From an uncultured Actinomycetes bacterium (GTDB taxonomy: Bacteria; Actinomycetota; Actinomycetes; Nanopelagicales; Nanopelagicaceae): a DNA stretch of 53,092 nt. Location: NCBI GenBank assembly GCA_903878415.1, contig CAIRHO010000047.1:1-53092 (forward strand). The letters are read 5' to 3'. Of this stretch, positions 17,328 through 26,451 are shown in pieces. The translations under genes and the position numbers were made by a program. The notes under the pieces were generated by a model. That model had not been told where the DNA came from, ran no database searches, and worked only from the letters and a program-made list of their open reading frames with translations. Numbering within the stretch: position 1 is the first letter of the stretch; every line of letters starts with the position of its first letter.

Positions 17328-18182
17328 CTATTTTTCAGTTAACACAATCAAATACATTGAGATTAATACCAAAATACCGCCAATAATAATTTTAGGCGTA
17401 AGAATTTCGCCACCGAACCACACTGCAAAGAGCGCTGCAAAAACAGTCTCGTTGGTAATTAGCACAGCTACCGTGGTGGGGGACATTACCGATTGTGCCC
17501 AAGTTTGGATAATGAAAGCAAAGGCTGTGGCGAATACTGCACAGAAAATTACAACTGCCCAAACACCTTTGTCCGGAGGGGGTACATACCCACCCGGAAT
17601 AGATGCAATCCCAGTTATAGCGGCGCAAGTGGCTAACTGTGTGATGGTCATTGCGTAGGCATCTCTACCTGCGCTCCATTCACCTAAAGCGACAATGTGC
17701 GCGGAGAAAAATATTGCGCATATCAAAACTAGAACTGCACCAAAATTTAATGAAAAACCTTGAAACGATAAAAATGTTAACCCAATTGTGGCTATTGCAA
17801 CTGCTAACCAAGCTTTACCCGTAACTTTCCGATGCAAAATCGATGCCGCTATTAATGGCGTTAAAACAACATAAAGCCCAGTAACAAATCCGGTGATAGC
17901 TGCAGTGGTATTACTCAGCCCGTAAGTTTGAAAAATGAAACCTAAACCCAAGAAGGTACCTGCGCCAACCCCGCGAAGCGCGAGATCTCGATTGATTAAT
18001 TTAAGCGCGTTTGGCCGCAATAAAATCAGAATTAAAGTGGCTAACGAAAATCTAGTGAAGAGGAAATCATTTATCGGCTGTCGACTGATGGAATCCTTCA
18101 TCAATACGAATGTTGCCCCCCACATTGCGGCGACCGCAACGAGTGCAAGCGGTGCGAGTTTGACCTTTAACGAGTGCGTCAT
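17328..18182 (-). CDS. EamA/DMT family transporter
   Basis: A 284-residue membrane protein with ten predicted helices in two EamA repeats (VAAMWGATFVLMKDSISR near residue 20; second repeat from about 150). The substrate is unknown. The ATG overlaps the nfo stop by 4 bases, and ltaE follows 20 bases later, so all three are probably co-transcribed. It is a different subfamily from the EamA gene at 12295-13170. Confidence 0.85.
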   Translation of the reverse strand: MTHSLKVKLAPLALVAVAAMWGATFVLMKDSISRQPINDFLFTRFSLATLILILLRPNALKLINRDLALRGVGAGTFLGLGFIFQTYGLSNTTAAITGFVTGLYVVLTPLIAASILHRKVTGKAWLAVAIATIGLTFLSFQGFSLNFGAVLVLICAIFFSAHIVALGEWSAGRDAYAMTITQLATCAAITGIASIPGGYVPPPDKGVWAVVIFCAVFATAFAFIIQTWAQSVMSPTTVAVLITNETVFAALFAVWFGGEILTPKIIIGGILVLISMYLIVLTEK

Positions 18183-19057
18183 TTATTTAATGCGCTTCTA
18201 AACTTCTTTAATAACGCAACTTCTTTGCCATGTTCTGGTTCTTCTCCTGGAGTTTCGAGAATAAGTGGTGCGTTCTTGACGGCGGGATGTGCGAGCAATT
18301 CTTTAAAGGGGTCTAATCCAATTTCACCATCACCTAAATTTTGGTGGCGATCTTTAAGGGCGCCGAGCACATCCATAGAATCGTTCGCATGAATTAGCTG
18401 AATTCTTTCAATACCCGCAATTTGGACTAATAGATCAAGGGTCTCAGTCATGCCACCCTTCTTTTTAATATCATGCCCAGCCGCAAATACGTGACAAGTA
18501 TCAAGACAGATACCAACTTTTGGGTGGTACTCAAAAGCTTTTAGATAGTTCTCTAAGTCATCCAATTTCTTAACTAGCGATTGTCCTTGTCCAGCGGTCG
18601 GCTCCAACAGCAACATCGGAGATTCGTCAGTCAATTTCTCTAAGATTGGAAGCATTCCCTTTTTAATTTGTTTCCAAGCATTTGCAACATGATCAACATC
18701 GACTGCTGATCCGGTATGGATTACTACGCCGAGCGCCCCGATATCTTGACCACGCTGTAATGAATATGCGGTTGAGCGAAGCGAATTTTCGTAAGTTGCA
18801 ACTGTTGGAGAGCCAAGGTTAATTAAAAATGGTGCGTGAACATATGTTTCGATATCTAGCTCAAGACATTTTTCTCGGAAAGCTAGATCGGCTACTGGGC
18901 TAGCTTCTGGGGTTGCCCAACCTCTCGGGTTTGATGTGAATACTTGAATTGCTTCAGCTTTAATGGCTTCGGCATAACCGATTGAACGCTTTGCCATCCC
19001 GCCAGATGTCGGTACATGCGCCCCAATACGTGGTCGAGTTACTTCAGCTTTAGACAT
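18179..19057 (-). CDS. nfo: Deoxyribonuclease IV (endonuclease IV)
   Basis: Zn-dependent AP endonuclease of base-excision repair that cuts 5' of abasic sites. Seen: 292 residues; IGAHVPTSGG at the N-terminus, VVIHTGS, LLLEPTAGQG, GICLDTCHVFAAGHD, HANDSMDVLGALKDRHQNLG and LILETPGE, which hold the three-zinc ligand set. It follows pknB by 4 bases and overlaps the EamA gene by 4. Confidence 0.95.
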   Translation of the reverse strand: MSKAEVTRPRIGAHVPTSGGMAKRSIGYAEAIKAEAIQVFTSNPRGWATPEASPVADLAFREKCLELDIETYVHAPFLINLGSPTVATYENSLRSTAYSLQRGQDIGALGVVIHTGSAVDVDHVANAWKQIKKGMLPILEKLTDESPMLLLEPTAGQGQSLVKKLDDLENYLKAFEYHPKVGICLDTCHVFAAGHDIKKKGGMTETLDLLVQIAGIERIQLIHANDSMDVLGALKDRHQNLGDGEIGLDPFKELLAHPAVKNAPLILETPGEEPEHGKEVALLKKFRSALNK

Positions 19058-19061
19058 TTGC

Positions 19062-21008
19062 TCAGCCTACAGTGATTGTGATTTTCGAGCCACGTTTAAC
19101 TTTTGTACCAGCCTTTGGCGCAATATTAGTAACAGTTTTGATTTTCTTAGTGCCAATTTTCTTGACTACCACTTGCAAATCACTATTTACAATATCGCGA
19201 GTTGCATCAGCGATCCCTTTGTTAATCACATTCGGCACTATTACAAATTGCGAACCTTTAGAAACTATCAATTCGACCGTGCTGCCCTTAGGAATTGCTT
19301 GGTTTCCATCGGGACTTTGTTTTACTACTAAACCCTTGATAATTGACTCATCAAACGAGTAAGTGACGTTGACTTTAAATCCAGAGTCAGTCAATTCATT
19401 TAGGGCTTGCTCTCCACTTTTTCCAACATAGGTCGCGGCATCAATTTTTTCAATGCCTTTGCTAACCAGAATATTAATTACGGTATCTCTTTTTACTTGC
19501 TCACCTTTTAACGGATTTGAAGAAATCACATAGCCAATTGGAATTTCACTATCGAATGCTTCGCTTTGAGCGCCAAATTTTAAGTTTCGATCTGCGATTG
19601 CTTTAATTGCGGCATCTGGGGTTAAACCTCTAAGTTGGGGAACGTCATAACGTTCTTTTCCTTTAGAGACATTTAAATAAACGGTACCGCCGGTTTCGAT
19701 TTTGCCACCGCCACCTGGTTCAGAAGAGATAACTTTTCCATTCGCAACATCTTCACTAAAAATTTCATCCTTTACTGAAACTTGCAGCCCTAGAGGTGTA
19801 ATTTCTGAAGTTGCATTTTTGACACTCATGCCAACTACCGATGGAACCACAACCCGCGCACCTGGGCCCAAAATCACAAACCATGCGATTATGCCGATAG
19901 CGATGGCGATTCCAAGTGCTATCACCCTATTTCGTTTTACCCGCTTTGAAACTTTTCGTTTCTTTAGAATTTCAGCAGTATTGGAAATATTTTTTTCATC
20001 TTTTTTCAAAGTATCTGCCACCGGTTCCTTATTAATTATTTGATCCGTTTTCGTAATTAGGGCCGCCATACTCTTCGGCATATTCCGCTTAGAGCGCTCT
20101 TTCACGGGCTTATTAGATAACGGGGGTAAATCTAGTTCTAGGCTCATCTGACTTTTGCTTGGATTAAATTTTTCAGAGATTGCATTCAACTCTTGCAATA
20201 GTTCCGAAGCATCCTTGGGACGTTGATCTGGATTAGATGAGGTAGCTCGTTGCACTAGAGCATCAATTTCTGGTGGAATACCTGGTTTAAGAGTGGAGGG
20301 TGCTGGAACTTTTTCATTTACATGGCGAAATGCAATTTGAATTGGGTCTTCGCCTTTATATGGCTTTTCACCAGTAAGTATTTCAAAAAGAACAATTCCT
20401 ACGGCATAGATATCGCTACGAGCATCTGCAATCCCGCGCTGAACTTGTTCAGGTGATAAATAAGAAACGCTTCCTAAAATTACGCTTGATTCAATGGTCA
20501 TCGTGGTGCCAAGTAAGGCGCCTCTTGCGAGTCCAAAATCTGCAATTTTTACTCGACCATCTTTTGAGATCAAAATGTTCTCTGGCTTAATATCACGATG
20601 CACTATTCCTAATTTGTGTGCAGCGGCTAGCGCGCTAAGCACCGGTGTAATTACACTTATTGCTTGATCAATATTCAATGAACCTTGCTCATGTAAGTAA
20701 TCACGGAGCGTGTTGCCTTCTACTAATTCCATCACAATGAAAACTGCAGGTGCGCCGCCTTGGTTCCAACCTTGATCTTGAACTGCCACAATATTTGGAT
20801 GAGTTAGCGCTGCTGCTGCTTTTGCTTCGCGAATAAACCTGGCAACGAATGCCTCATCTTGTGCCAAATGCGGATGCATTATTTTTACGGCAACATGTCG
20901 GTCTAATCGCAAATCTAGCGCTGCGTAAATTGTGGCCATGCCACCTGAGGCTATTAAACGAGTGAGTTGATATCGTCCATCAATAATTTCACCCGATAAG
21001 TCAGACAC
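19062..21008 (-). CDS. pknB: PASTA-domain serine/threonine protein kinase (PknB type)
   Basis: Transmembrane kinase expected to sense muropeptides/lipid II and phosphorylate cell-wall and division proteins. Seen: 648 residues; kinase domain about 13-275 with the Gly loop (IASGGMATIY), Lys42 in VAVK, HRDIKPEN at 137-144, DFGLA at 157-161 and SPEQ; a charged linker; one membrane helix at about 361-380; then four PASTA repeats (about 388-455, 456-520, 521-585, 586-648), the third lacking the usual VP start. GTG start at 21008 is supported by TAAGAT 6 bases upstream. No phosphatase or rodA/pbpA neighbours, unlike the mycobacterial pknB locus. Confidence 0.94.
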   Translation of the reverse strand: MSDLSGEIIDGRYQLTRLIASGGMATIYAALDLRLDRHVAVKIMHPHLAQDEAFVARFIREAKAAAALTHPNIVAVQDQGWNQGGAPAVFIVMELVEGNTLRDYLHEQGSLNIDQAISVITPVLSALAAAHKLGIVHRDIKPENILISKDGRVKIADFGLARGALLGTTMTIESSVILGSVSYLSPEQVQRGIADARSDIYAVGIVLFEILTGEKPYKGEDPIQIAFRHVNEKVPAPSTLKPGIPPEIDALVQRATSSNPDQRPKDASELLQELNAISEKFNPSKSQMSLELDLPPLSNKPVKERSKRNMPKSMAALITKTDQIINKEPVADTLKKDEKNISNTAEILKKRKVSKRVKRNRVIALGIAIAIGIIAWFVILGPGARVVVPSVVGMSVKNATSEITPLGLQVSVKDEIFSEDVANGKVISSEPGGGGKIETGGTVYLNVSKGKERYDVPQLRGLTPDAAIKAIADRNLKFGAQSEAFDSEIPIGYVISSNPLKGEQVKRDTVINILVSKGIEKIDAATYVGKSGEQALNELTDSGFKVNVTYSFDESIIKGLVVKQSPDGNQAIPKGSTVELIVSKGSQFVIVPNVINKGIADATRDIVNSDLQVVVKKIGTKKIKTVTNIAPKAGTKVKRGSKITITVG

Positions 21009-21020
21009 GACGAAATCTTA
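21009..21020 (-). promoter_or_regulatory. Leaderless -10 box of pknB
   Basis: Reading the minus strand, TAAGAT (21020-21015) is followed by 6 bases and the GTG at 21008. Confidence 0.55.
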
Positions 21021-21060
21021 GAGAAGCGGAAGGTATAAATCAGGGAAGGCGGGGTCAATT

Positions 21061-21627
21061 TCAATACAAATTGCCATCAATGCGTTGAGCAGCGCATTCT
21101 CTGGTTCTATCGCGTTCAAAAAAATCTGTTTCAAGTAATTGCCATTTGCGCATCTGGGCTTCAATTTCTGCGCCATCGCGATCCAAAACTCGCTGCAACC
21201 CGAGCTCTGATGCCACATCGATCCAGAGCAAGAAATTAGCATATTTGCGGGTAATGGCTTGCGCAGATCCAACGCCTTCAAGAATTAGAAATTCTGGTGG
21301 CTCGAAAGAAACAGTTGATCCCGGTTTCATTTCAAACCAATCAAAAAGTCGGTATTCAGCACGCTTGCCTAACGAGATTGGTTTTAGAATTTGATTCTCG
21401 AGAGTTCGAGTTAGTGTTGGAGTCAGCGCATCATCCCAACCTTGATAGAGCGCATCCATATGAATAGTTTGAACTATAAAATTATCAAGATTGGATTCCA
21501 AGGCATATGAAAGTGTGGTTTTCCCAGAGCCGGCTGGACCATCAATCGCAATTACTCGGGTCATCCCACAGGCTGGCAGTGCTGAGTTAACTTTTGAAAT
21601 TAACTCTTGACAATCAATTAATGACAT
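21061..21627 (-). CDS. P-loop kinase of the uridine kinase-like family, in a TPP-riboswitch operon
   Basis: A 188-residue cytosolic NTP-binding protein. Seen: Walker A GPAGSGKT at residues 30-37 after VIAIDG; HMDALYQGWDD, a substrate loop resembling uridine/nicotinamide riboside kinases; FLILEGVGS (Walker B-like); a C-terminal RDRTRE segment. ATG 21627 is chosen: it overlaps the transporter stop by 14 bases; an upstream in-frame ATG at 21672 lies deeper in the transporter. As it follows a TPP-controlled PnuC-family transporter, a role in phosphorylating imported thiamine or a precursor is inferred. Nicotinamide riboside or a nucleoside remain possible. Confidence 0.7.
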   Translation of the reverse strand: MSLIDCQELISKVNSALPACGMTRVIAIDGPAGSGKTTLSYALESNLDNFIVQTIHMDALYQGWDDALTPTLTRTLENQILKPISLGKRAEYRLFDWFEMKPGSTVSFEPPEFLILEGVGSAQAITRKYANFLLWIDVASELGLQRVLDRDGAEIEAQMRKWQLLETDFFERDRTRECAAQRIDGNLY

Positions 21628-22210
21628 TCGTGTCGGCTCGCTTGAACCATCGAATCCATCCTGCAATTGCAATTAAAACAAAAACTCCATAAAGAACTGA
21701 AGTAAACCAATAACCCTGCCGACCATAATGCCAAGTTCCAACTGCATCAACAATAAACCAAAGTGGCCAAGCTTCGTATTTTTCTAAGACCATTAAAATT
21801 TGCGCAATCGTACTTCCAACCAAAACAAATGCATCTGGCCATGTTGCAGCGGCTCCAATATTTGCTAGAGCCGGAGCTAGAACAACCCATGAGATTAGTA
21901 ATAGTGCCAACCAAATAAATTTCTCTTTATTCTTTAGCTTTGCAGGGATCGCTCCCTTTGGGCCCCAGCCATACCAACCCCAGATTCCGGCAGCGATGAA
22001 AATAAATTGTAAGAGTGCGCTTGCAATTAAATCTACCTGAAAGAAGAAAAACCCATATAACAAACTGCTGCCAACCCACCATGGCCAAGTAACTCTTACG
22101 CCAAATACACCTAGTACTACGCCAACTAAAGAAGTAATTACTGAGATAAGTTCTAAGAACGAAACTTCATATCCCCAAGCTGTAAATACCGTGAACATGA
22201 TTGCTGACAT
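21614..22210 (-). CDS. pnuT: PnuC-family vitamin transporter, probably thiamine (PnuT)
   Basis: PnuC-fold facilitator in the cytoplasmic membrane. Seen: 198 residues with about seven helices and the family's Trp-rich signature (GIWGWYGWGPKG near 77-88; EAWPLWFIVDAVGTWHYGRQG near 146-166). PnuC proper takes up nicotinamide riboside; PnuT members take up thiamine and are recognised by THI-box control. Because a TPP riboswitch precedes this gene, thiamine is the inferred substrate. Shine-Dalgarno AGGAG lies 5 bases before the ATG and directly adjoins riboswitch helix P1. The next gene is a P-loop kinase overlapping by 14 bases. Confidence 0.85.
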   Translation of the reverse strand: MSAIMFTVFTAWGYEVSFLELISVITSLVGVVLGVFGVRVTWPWWVGSSLLYGFFFFQVDLIASALLQFIFIAAGIWGWYGWGPKGAIPAKLKNKEKFIWLALLLISWVVLAPALANIGAAATWPDAFVLVGSTIAQILMVLEKYEAWPLWFIVDAVGTWHYGRQGYWFTSVLYGVFVLIAIAGWIRWFKRADTNVIN

Positions 22211-22213
22211 TGC

Positions 22214-22306
22214 TGCTCCTTTCCAGTTCGCATTACCGAACTGGTGCTACGGTCGATCTGCGGCGCAGACCCTCTCAGCCAACCTTCGGCTCCCGATGTT
22301 GAAAGG
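22214..22306 (-). ncRNA. TPP riboswitch (THI element)
   Basis: Reading the minus strand from 22306: CCTTTC (5' side of P1), CGGGAGCC, then the invariant GGCTGAGAGGG, a small GC hairpin (TCTGCG-CCGCAGA), GACCGTAGCACC, CAGTTCGGTAATGCGAACTG (pyrophosphate-sensor arm with the conserved GTAATGC) and GAAAGG (3' side of P1). GAAAGG overlaps the AAAGGAG Shine-Dalgarno of the PnuC-family gene, so TPP-stabilised P1 pairing should block translation. No U-tract terminator is seen, supporting translational control. Confidence 0.88.
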
Positions 22307-22350
22307 TTAGCAGAGTTAATGTTTTCTCTTGTTATACGAGAAGATATGGC

Positions 22351-22683
22351 GTGCTCAAATATGGATATCTTGCCATGCTGCTATTCACAGTAGCCGGTTC
22401 ATTCTGGCTCGAAGTTTTTCTCAAAGTCAGAGTTCTTCAAAGATACATGCGTGCGCTAAAGAGTATTTTGCCGGTCGCTCTAGTTTTTCTATTATGGGAT
22501 AGCTACGCAATAGAGAATGGGCATTGGCGTTTCGATCACAATCAAATTATTGGCATTTATGGCCCATTTAAAATTCCATTAGAGGAATTCCTATTCTTCT
22601 TGATAGTTCCACTTGCTGCACTTATGACAATTGAAGCCGTCCGTAAAGTTAAGAAGCACTGGCTTGTAGGTGATGAAAAATGA
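22351..22683 (+). CDS. crtYc: Lycopene cyclase subunit, CrtYc type
   Basis: One half of the heterodimeric actinobacterial lycopene cyclase that forms a ring on lycopene's psi end. Seen: 110 residues with three membrane helices and the conserved PLEEFLFFLIVP motif (about 75-86) plus DNQII-like HNQIIGIYG upstream. GTG start at 22351. Followed by crtYd with a 4-base ATGA overlap, so the two subunits are translationally coupled. Divergent from the TPP-controlled operon. Confidence 0.9.
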   Translation: MLKYGYLAMLLFTVAGSFWLEVFLKVRVLQRYMRALKSILPVALVFLLWDSYAIENGHWRFDHNQIIGIYGPFKIPLEEFLFFLIVPLAALMTIEAVRKVKKHWLVGDEK

Positions 22684-22988
22684 GTTACACAGCCATAGCT
22701 GTAATCTCAATTCTAATATCAGGTACTTTAGATATATACATCATCAAATCCAAACTTTTAACTCGAAAAATCTTTTGGACTTCTTACGCGATTATCTTGC
22801 CATTTCAATTGCTAACAAATTGGTGGTTAACTTCCAGAGAAATTGTGATTTATAACGATTCAAAAATAATTGGCATAAGAATTGCCTCAGCACCAATTGA
22901 AGATTTATTTTTTGGCTTCTCGCTAGTCCTATCTGTTCTAGCTTTTTGGATATATTTTGGTAGACGCGAAGCTAACGACGTGCACTGA
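22680..22988 (+). CDS. crtYd: Lycopene cyclase subunit, CrtYd type
   Basis: Second subunit of the heterodimeric lycopene cyclase. Seen: 102 residues, three helices and the related motif APIEDLFFGF (about 75-84), a counterpart of PLEEFLFF in CrtYc. Whether the complex makes one or two rings, and beta or epsilon rings, cannot be read from the sequence; the CruF/CrtD genes nearby imply that at least one end stays acyclic. The 3' end overlaps the convergent crtB by 17 bases. Confidence 0.9.
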   Translation: MSYTAIAVISILISGTLDIYIIKSKLLTRKIFWTSYAIILPFQLLTNWWLTSREIVIYNDSKIIGIRIASAPIEDLFFGFSLVLSVLAFWIYFGRREANDVH

Positions 22989-23874
22989 CTGCTTGCAGCC
23001 AAGCAGGTAGCGCAACCTTAATTCTTCGCAGTGTGGATGTTTTAGCGCGTTTTTGAAATATTTGATAATCGATTTTTTCAACTTCATCGACAATTCCGCA
23101 ATACAGTTCGCTCGCAGCTTTAATGCAGGGTTGACTTGTTCGATCTAGGAGTTGAATTCCAGGTGCAGCTTCGCGTTGTAATTTTCGAACTCGTGCAATC
23201 TGGAATTGCAGCGCATTACGAATTTCAGGGGTAAGAATTCGTCGCTCCAACATTTGCCGATCAACGCCAAACTCGCTTAGCTCTGCCAAAGGAAGATAAA
23301 TTCGACCTCTATCAAGATCTTCTCCAACGTCTCTAATAAAATTTGCTAGCTGAAAAGCAGTACCTAGCTTCTCGGCAGCGATATATGCCGATTTATCTTT
23401 CACACCTAAAATTGGCAGCATTTGCAATCCGATTACGGCGGCAGATCCATATACGTACTCTTCTAACTCTTCATACGTCTCGTAAGTAGTTTTGGATAAA
23501 TCCATCGCCATAGATTTTAGAAATGCTTCAAAATAAGCAATCGGTATTTCAAATTTAGTTACAGTGCTTACTAGGGCTTTGCCAATGTGGTCATGGCTTA
23601 CTCCGTTCTTCAAATCCTTAATTAATTGCGTACTCCATTTTGCAAGCGCAATCTCTTTTTCAGAGGAAGATAGCGTGGAAGTTAAATCATCCACAATCTC
23701 ATCCGCAAATCGTGCGAAACCGTAAAGGGCGTGAACGTGCGGTCTTTTATTCTTCGGTAATAGGAGTGTTGCTAAATAATAAGTTTTGCCATGTAGAGAA
23801 TTTAATCTTTTACATTCAGTATACGAAGCTCGAAGTTCTGGATTTAAAATACCAGCAGCGGTAAGTTCGTCCAT
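22972..23874 (-). CDS. crtB: Phytoene synthase
   Basis: Condenses two geranylgeranyl diphosphates to phytoene. Seen: 300 residues; YYLATLLLPKNKRPHVHALY, first Asp-rich motif FADEIVDD, and second motif ANFIRDVGEDLDRGRIYLP, both needed for Mg-diphosphate binding. Last gene of the minus-strand crtE-crtI-crtB operon, 4 bases after crtI. Confidence 0.96.
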   Translation of the reverse strand: MDELTAAGILNPELRASYTECKRLNSLHGKTYYLATLLLPKNKRPHVHALYGFARFADEIVDDLTSTLSSSEKEIALAKWSTQLIKDLKNGVSHDHIGKALVSTVTKFEIPIAYFEAFLKSMAMDLSKTTYETYEELEEYVYGSAAVIGLQMLPILGVKDKSAYIAAEKLGTAFQLANFIRDVGEDLDRGRIYLPLAELSEFGVDRQMLERRILTPEIRNALQFQIARVRKLQREAAPGIQLLDRTSQPCIKAASELYCGIVDEVEKIDYQIFQKRAKTSTLRRIKVALPAWLQAVSARR

Positions 23875-23878
23875 TTAA

Positions 23879-25363
23879 TTATTTTATCGTTCCAACGATT
23901 CGTTCGGCTGCTAATCTTCCAGAAATTAAAACCATAGGCACTCCAACGCCTGGCTGAGTTCCAGATCCAGTAAAAATAACATTCTCAAAACCATGCGCTA
24001 AATTTCTTGGTCGGAATGGACCGGTTTGAAAAAAAGTATGTGCACTGGCAAATGGCGCACCGCGTTCCATTCCCATTCGTTCCCAATCTAACGGAGTGGT
24101 CATGGATTCAACTTCTATAGAACTACCAAAATCTGTATACCCGCGCGCTTCCATTGTTGCAATCATTTCGTCGCGATATTTAGGCGCAGTAATCTTCCAA
24201 TCGATATCCGCATCTAAATTTGGAGTCGGGAAGAGTACGTAATAGCTATTTTTGCCGGCAGGAGCTAGCGATTTGTCATCATGGGTTGGAATTGTTACAA
24301 GCAAACTTGGATCAGTCATCAAAGTTTTCTTCTTGATTAACTCATCGAAAACTCCATCCCATGATTCACCGAAGTGGATATTGTGATGGGCTAGGTGGGA
24401 ATAGGACTTGTTAGAACCGATTTGCAAGGTGACGCAGGATGGCGAGTATTTAAGGCGCTTAATTGAAAGTGGCGATTTACCCAATAAATCTCGCCAAGCA
24501 ACCGGTAAATCTGGATTGAGCACGACGACATCACATTCAATACGCTCATCTGAATCTGTGACTACCGCAGTTGCACGACCATTCCTATGTTCAACGGAAG
24601 TTACTGTGGTGTTGTATTTGAAAATTACGCCATGTTTTTCAGCCGCAGCAGCTAGCGCTCGTGGAACAGCATGCATGCCACCTTTCGGGAAGAAAACACC
24701 ATTTACTGAATCCATGTAAGCGATCACTGCATAAATTGCTAGCGCTTGTTGTGGACTAACGCCCGCATACATCGCTTGAAATGAATAAATCTTTTGAGTC
24801 CTTGGATCTTTTAGAAATTGCGAAACTTTAGGTGCTAGTTTTCGAAAACCACCAAGCGCTATCAATCTCGCAAGATTGGGAGTTAGAAGATTTAGTGGTG
24901 AATCTATATTCCTATCAATGAAGTCATTCATCTCAAATTTGTAGAGTTTGGTTACAAAATCAACATACTTGCGATATCCAGCAGCTTCTTCCGAGCCAAT
25001 AGTCTTAGCGATCTCCACTTCCATCTCCGCGGTATTTGCATGCACATCAAGTTGAGATCCATCTGCATAGAAAGCTCGGTAAATCGGTCGTAGGGGGGAG
25101 AGCTCTAGCCAATCCGACATGTTTTCACCGACTGATGCAAAAGCATCTGCAATTAAATCTGGCATCGTTAGCACACTTGGTCCAGTGTCAAAGGAGTAAC
25201 CGGATTTATTCAATAGTCCATTACGCCCACCGGGAACGCTCTCGCGTTCTACAACAGTAACTTTTCGGCCAGCTCCGGCAAGTCGAAGCGCTGCACTTAA
25301 TCCGGCCAGGCCAGCGCCAACAATTACAACATGATCAGTTGGACCTTTAACGCGTCGAACCAT
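23879..25363 (-). CDS. crtI: Phytoene desaturase (lycopene-forming CrtI)
   Basis: FAD enzyme that desaturates phytoene to lycopene at the membrane. Seen: 494 residues; N-terminal FAD motif VVIVGAGLAGLSAALRL, GGRNGLLNKSGYSFDTGPSVLTMP, and the C-terminal CrtI signature GSGTQPGVGVPMVLISGRLAAERI. The ATG shares its A with the crtE stop (TAATG). Flanked by crtE and crtB in the usual trio, which favours the primary desaturase role over the paralogue at 27964-29463. Confidence 0.95.
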   Translation of the reverse strand: MVRRVKGPTDHVVIVGAGLAGLSAALRLAGAGRKVTVVERESVPGGRNGLLNKSGYSFDTGPSVLTMPDLIADAFASVGENMSDWLELSPLRPIYRAFYADGSQLDVHANTAEMEVEIAKTIGSEEAAGYRKYVDFVTKLYKFEMNDFIDRNIDSPLNLLTPNLARLIALGGFRKLAPKVSQFLKDPRTQKIYSFQAMYAGVSPQQALAIYAVIAYMDSVNGVFFPKGGMHAVPRALAAAAEKHGVIFKYNTTVTSVEHRNGRATAVVTDSDERIECDVVVLNPDLPVAWRDLLGKSPLSIKRLKYSPSCVTLQIGSNKSYSHLAHHNIHFGESWDGVFDELIKKKTLMTDPSLLVTIPTHDDKSLAPAGKNSYYVLFPTPNLDADIDWKITAPKYRDEMIATMEARGYTDFGSSIEVESMTTPLDWERMGMERGAPFASAHTFFQTGPFRPRNLAHGFENVIFTGSGTQPGVGVPMVLISGRLAAERIVGTIK

Positions 25364-26451
25364 TAATAACTCCGTTTCGTGGCTACCAGAGCTAAATCGG
25401 TAAGTAGGGTTTGATGTTGTTGGGAAATTAAATCGTCATTTATTGAGTTCTGCGCTCTCTCAGCCAATTCTGAAATTAGTTTCTCTAAATGTGTAACTGC
25501 GCCAGTGTTTGTAATGATTTCGCGGAGTTTTGTCACTCCAGTGTAATCAAGATCAGCTTTTCCAAAATATTTTTCAATGACCTGAAGTTGTAATGGGTTG
25601 GATCGTTCGGTTGTGATTGCGATTAACGCAGTTCTCTTTCCTTCTCGCAAATCGTCGCCAGCTGGTTTACCAGTCTCGTCGGGGTTTCCGAAAACCCCAA
25701 GAAGATCATCGCGAAGTTGAAAAGCTTCACCAAGTGGCAATCCATATTTCGAGAAGATGTCTTGATATTTATTAGGTTCAGAAGTTGCAATTGCTGCTCC
25801 AAAGTGCAGCGGTCGTTCAATCGAGTACTTTCCAGATTTATATCGAGCTACCTTTAACGATCGCTCCAAACTCTTACTTGCCAGCGCCTGTTCAAAGAGA
25901 TCTAAATATTGGCCAGCCATCAATTCGACCCGCATTTCATCATGAACTGTAAGCGATCGAATACGTGCATCTATAGAAATATCTGATTGATTTAACATTT
26001 GATCAGACCAAATTAACGCAAGGTCTCCGAGTAAAATTGCACTTGATAAACCAAAGTTCTGGCTATCTCCACTCAATTTATCTTCTGCGTGCATGGTTTC
26101 AAATACTTTATGTATTGCAGGAGCGCTGCGTCTGGTATCTGAACCATCCATTACATCATCATGGATTAAGGCGCAGGCGTGCAGAAGTTCTAAGCTAGCA
26201 ACAGCTTTAACTACCGCATTATTTTCAACACCACCGGCAGTTAAATAACCGACATAAGCGAAAAGTGGCCGAAACCGTTTCCCACCATCTAAGAGAAAAC
26301 TTTTTAATGAATTTGTAACCGGTTCAAGTTCGAGGCCAATTGCATTTAGATAATGACCTTGTTCAGTTAAGAATTTCTTCAGTTCAGTCGAAACTTCGCT
26401 TCGAAAGCGCGCCATGAAATCTATGGTGCTTTGGTTAGCGCTGGAATTCAC
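25363..26451 (-). CDS. crtE: Polyprenyl (geranylgeranyl) diphosphate synthase
   Basis: Elongates allylic diphosphates with isopentenyl diphosphate to the C20 precursor of carotenoids. Seen: 362 residues; GGKRFRP, first Asp-rich motif DDVMD (98-102) followed by TRR, and second motif DDLLGVFGNPDETGKPAGDD with the following GKRTAL. GTG start at 26451 is backed by TACCGT 6 bases upstream; ATG at 26415 is the alternative. Heads crtE-crtI-crtB. Product length C20 is inferred from context. Confidence 0.93.
   Translation of the reverse strand: MNSSANQSTIDFMARFRSEVSTELKKFLTEQGHYLNAIGLELEPVTNSLKSFLLDGGKRFRPLFAYVGYLTAGGVENNAVVKAVASLELLHACALIHDDVMDGSDTRRSAPAIHKVFETMHAEDKLSGDSQNFGLSSAILLGDLALIWSDQMLNQSDISIDARIRSLTVHDEMRVELMAGQYLDLFEQALASKSLERSLKVARYKSGKYSIERPLHFGAAIATSEPNKYQDIFSKYGLPLGEAFQLRDDLLGVFGNPDETGKPAGDDLREGKRTALIAITTERSNPLQLQVIEKYFGKADLDYTGVTKLREIITNTGAVTHLEKLISELAERAQNSINDDLISQQHQTLLTDLALVATKRSY

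Noticed and set aside
21614-22210. Nicotinamide riboside transporter PnuC
   Set aside because: The family fold fits, but a TPP riboswitch directly precedes it, which favours a thiamine substrate.
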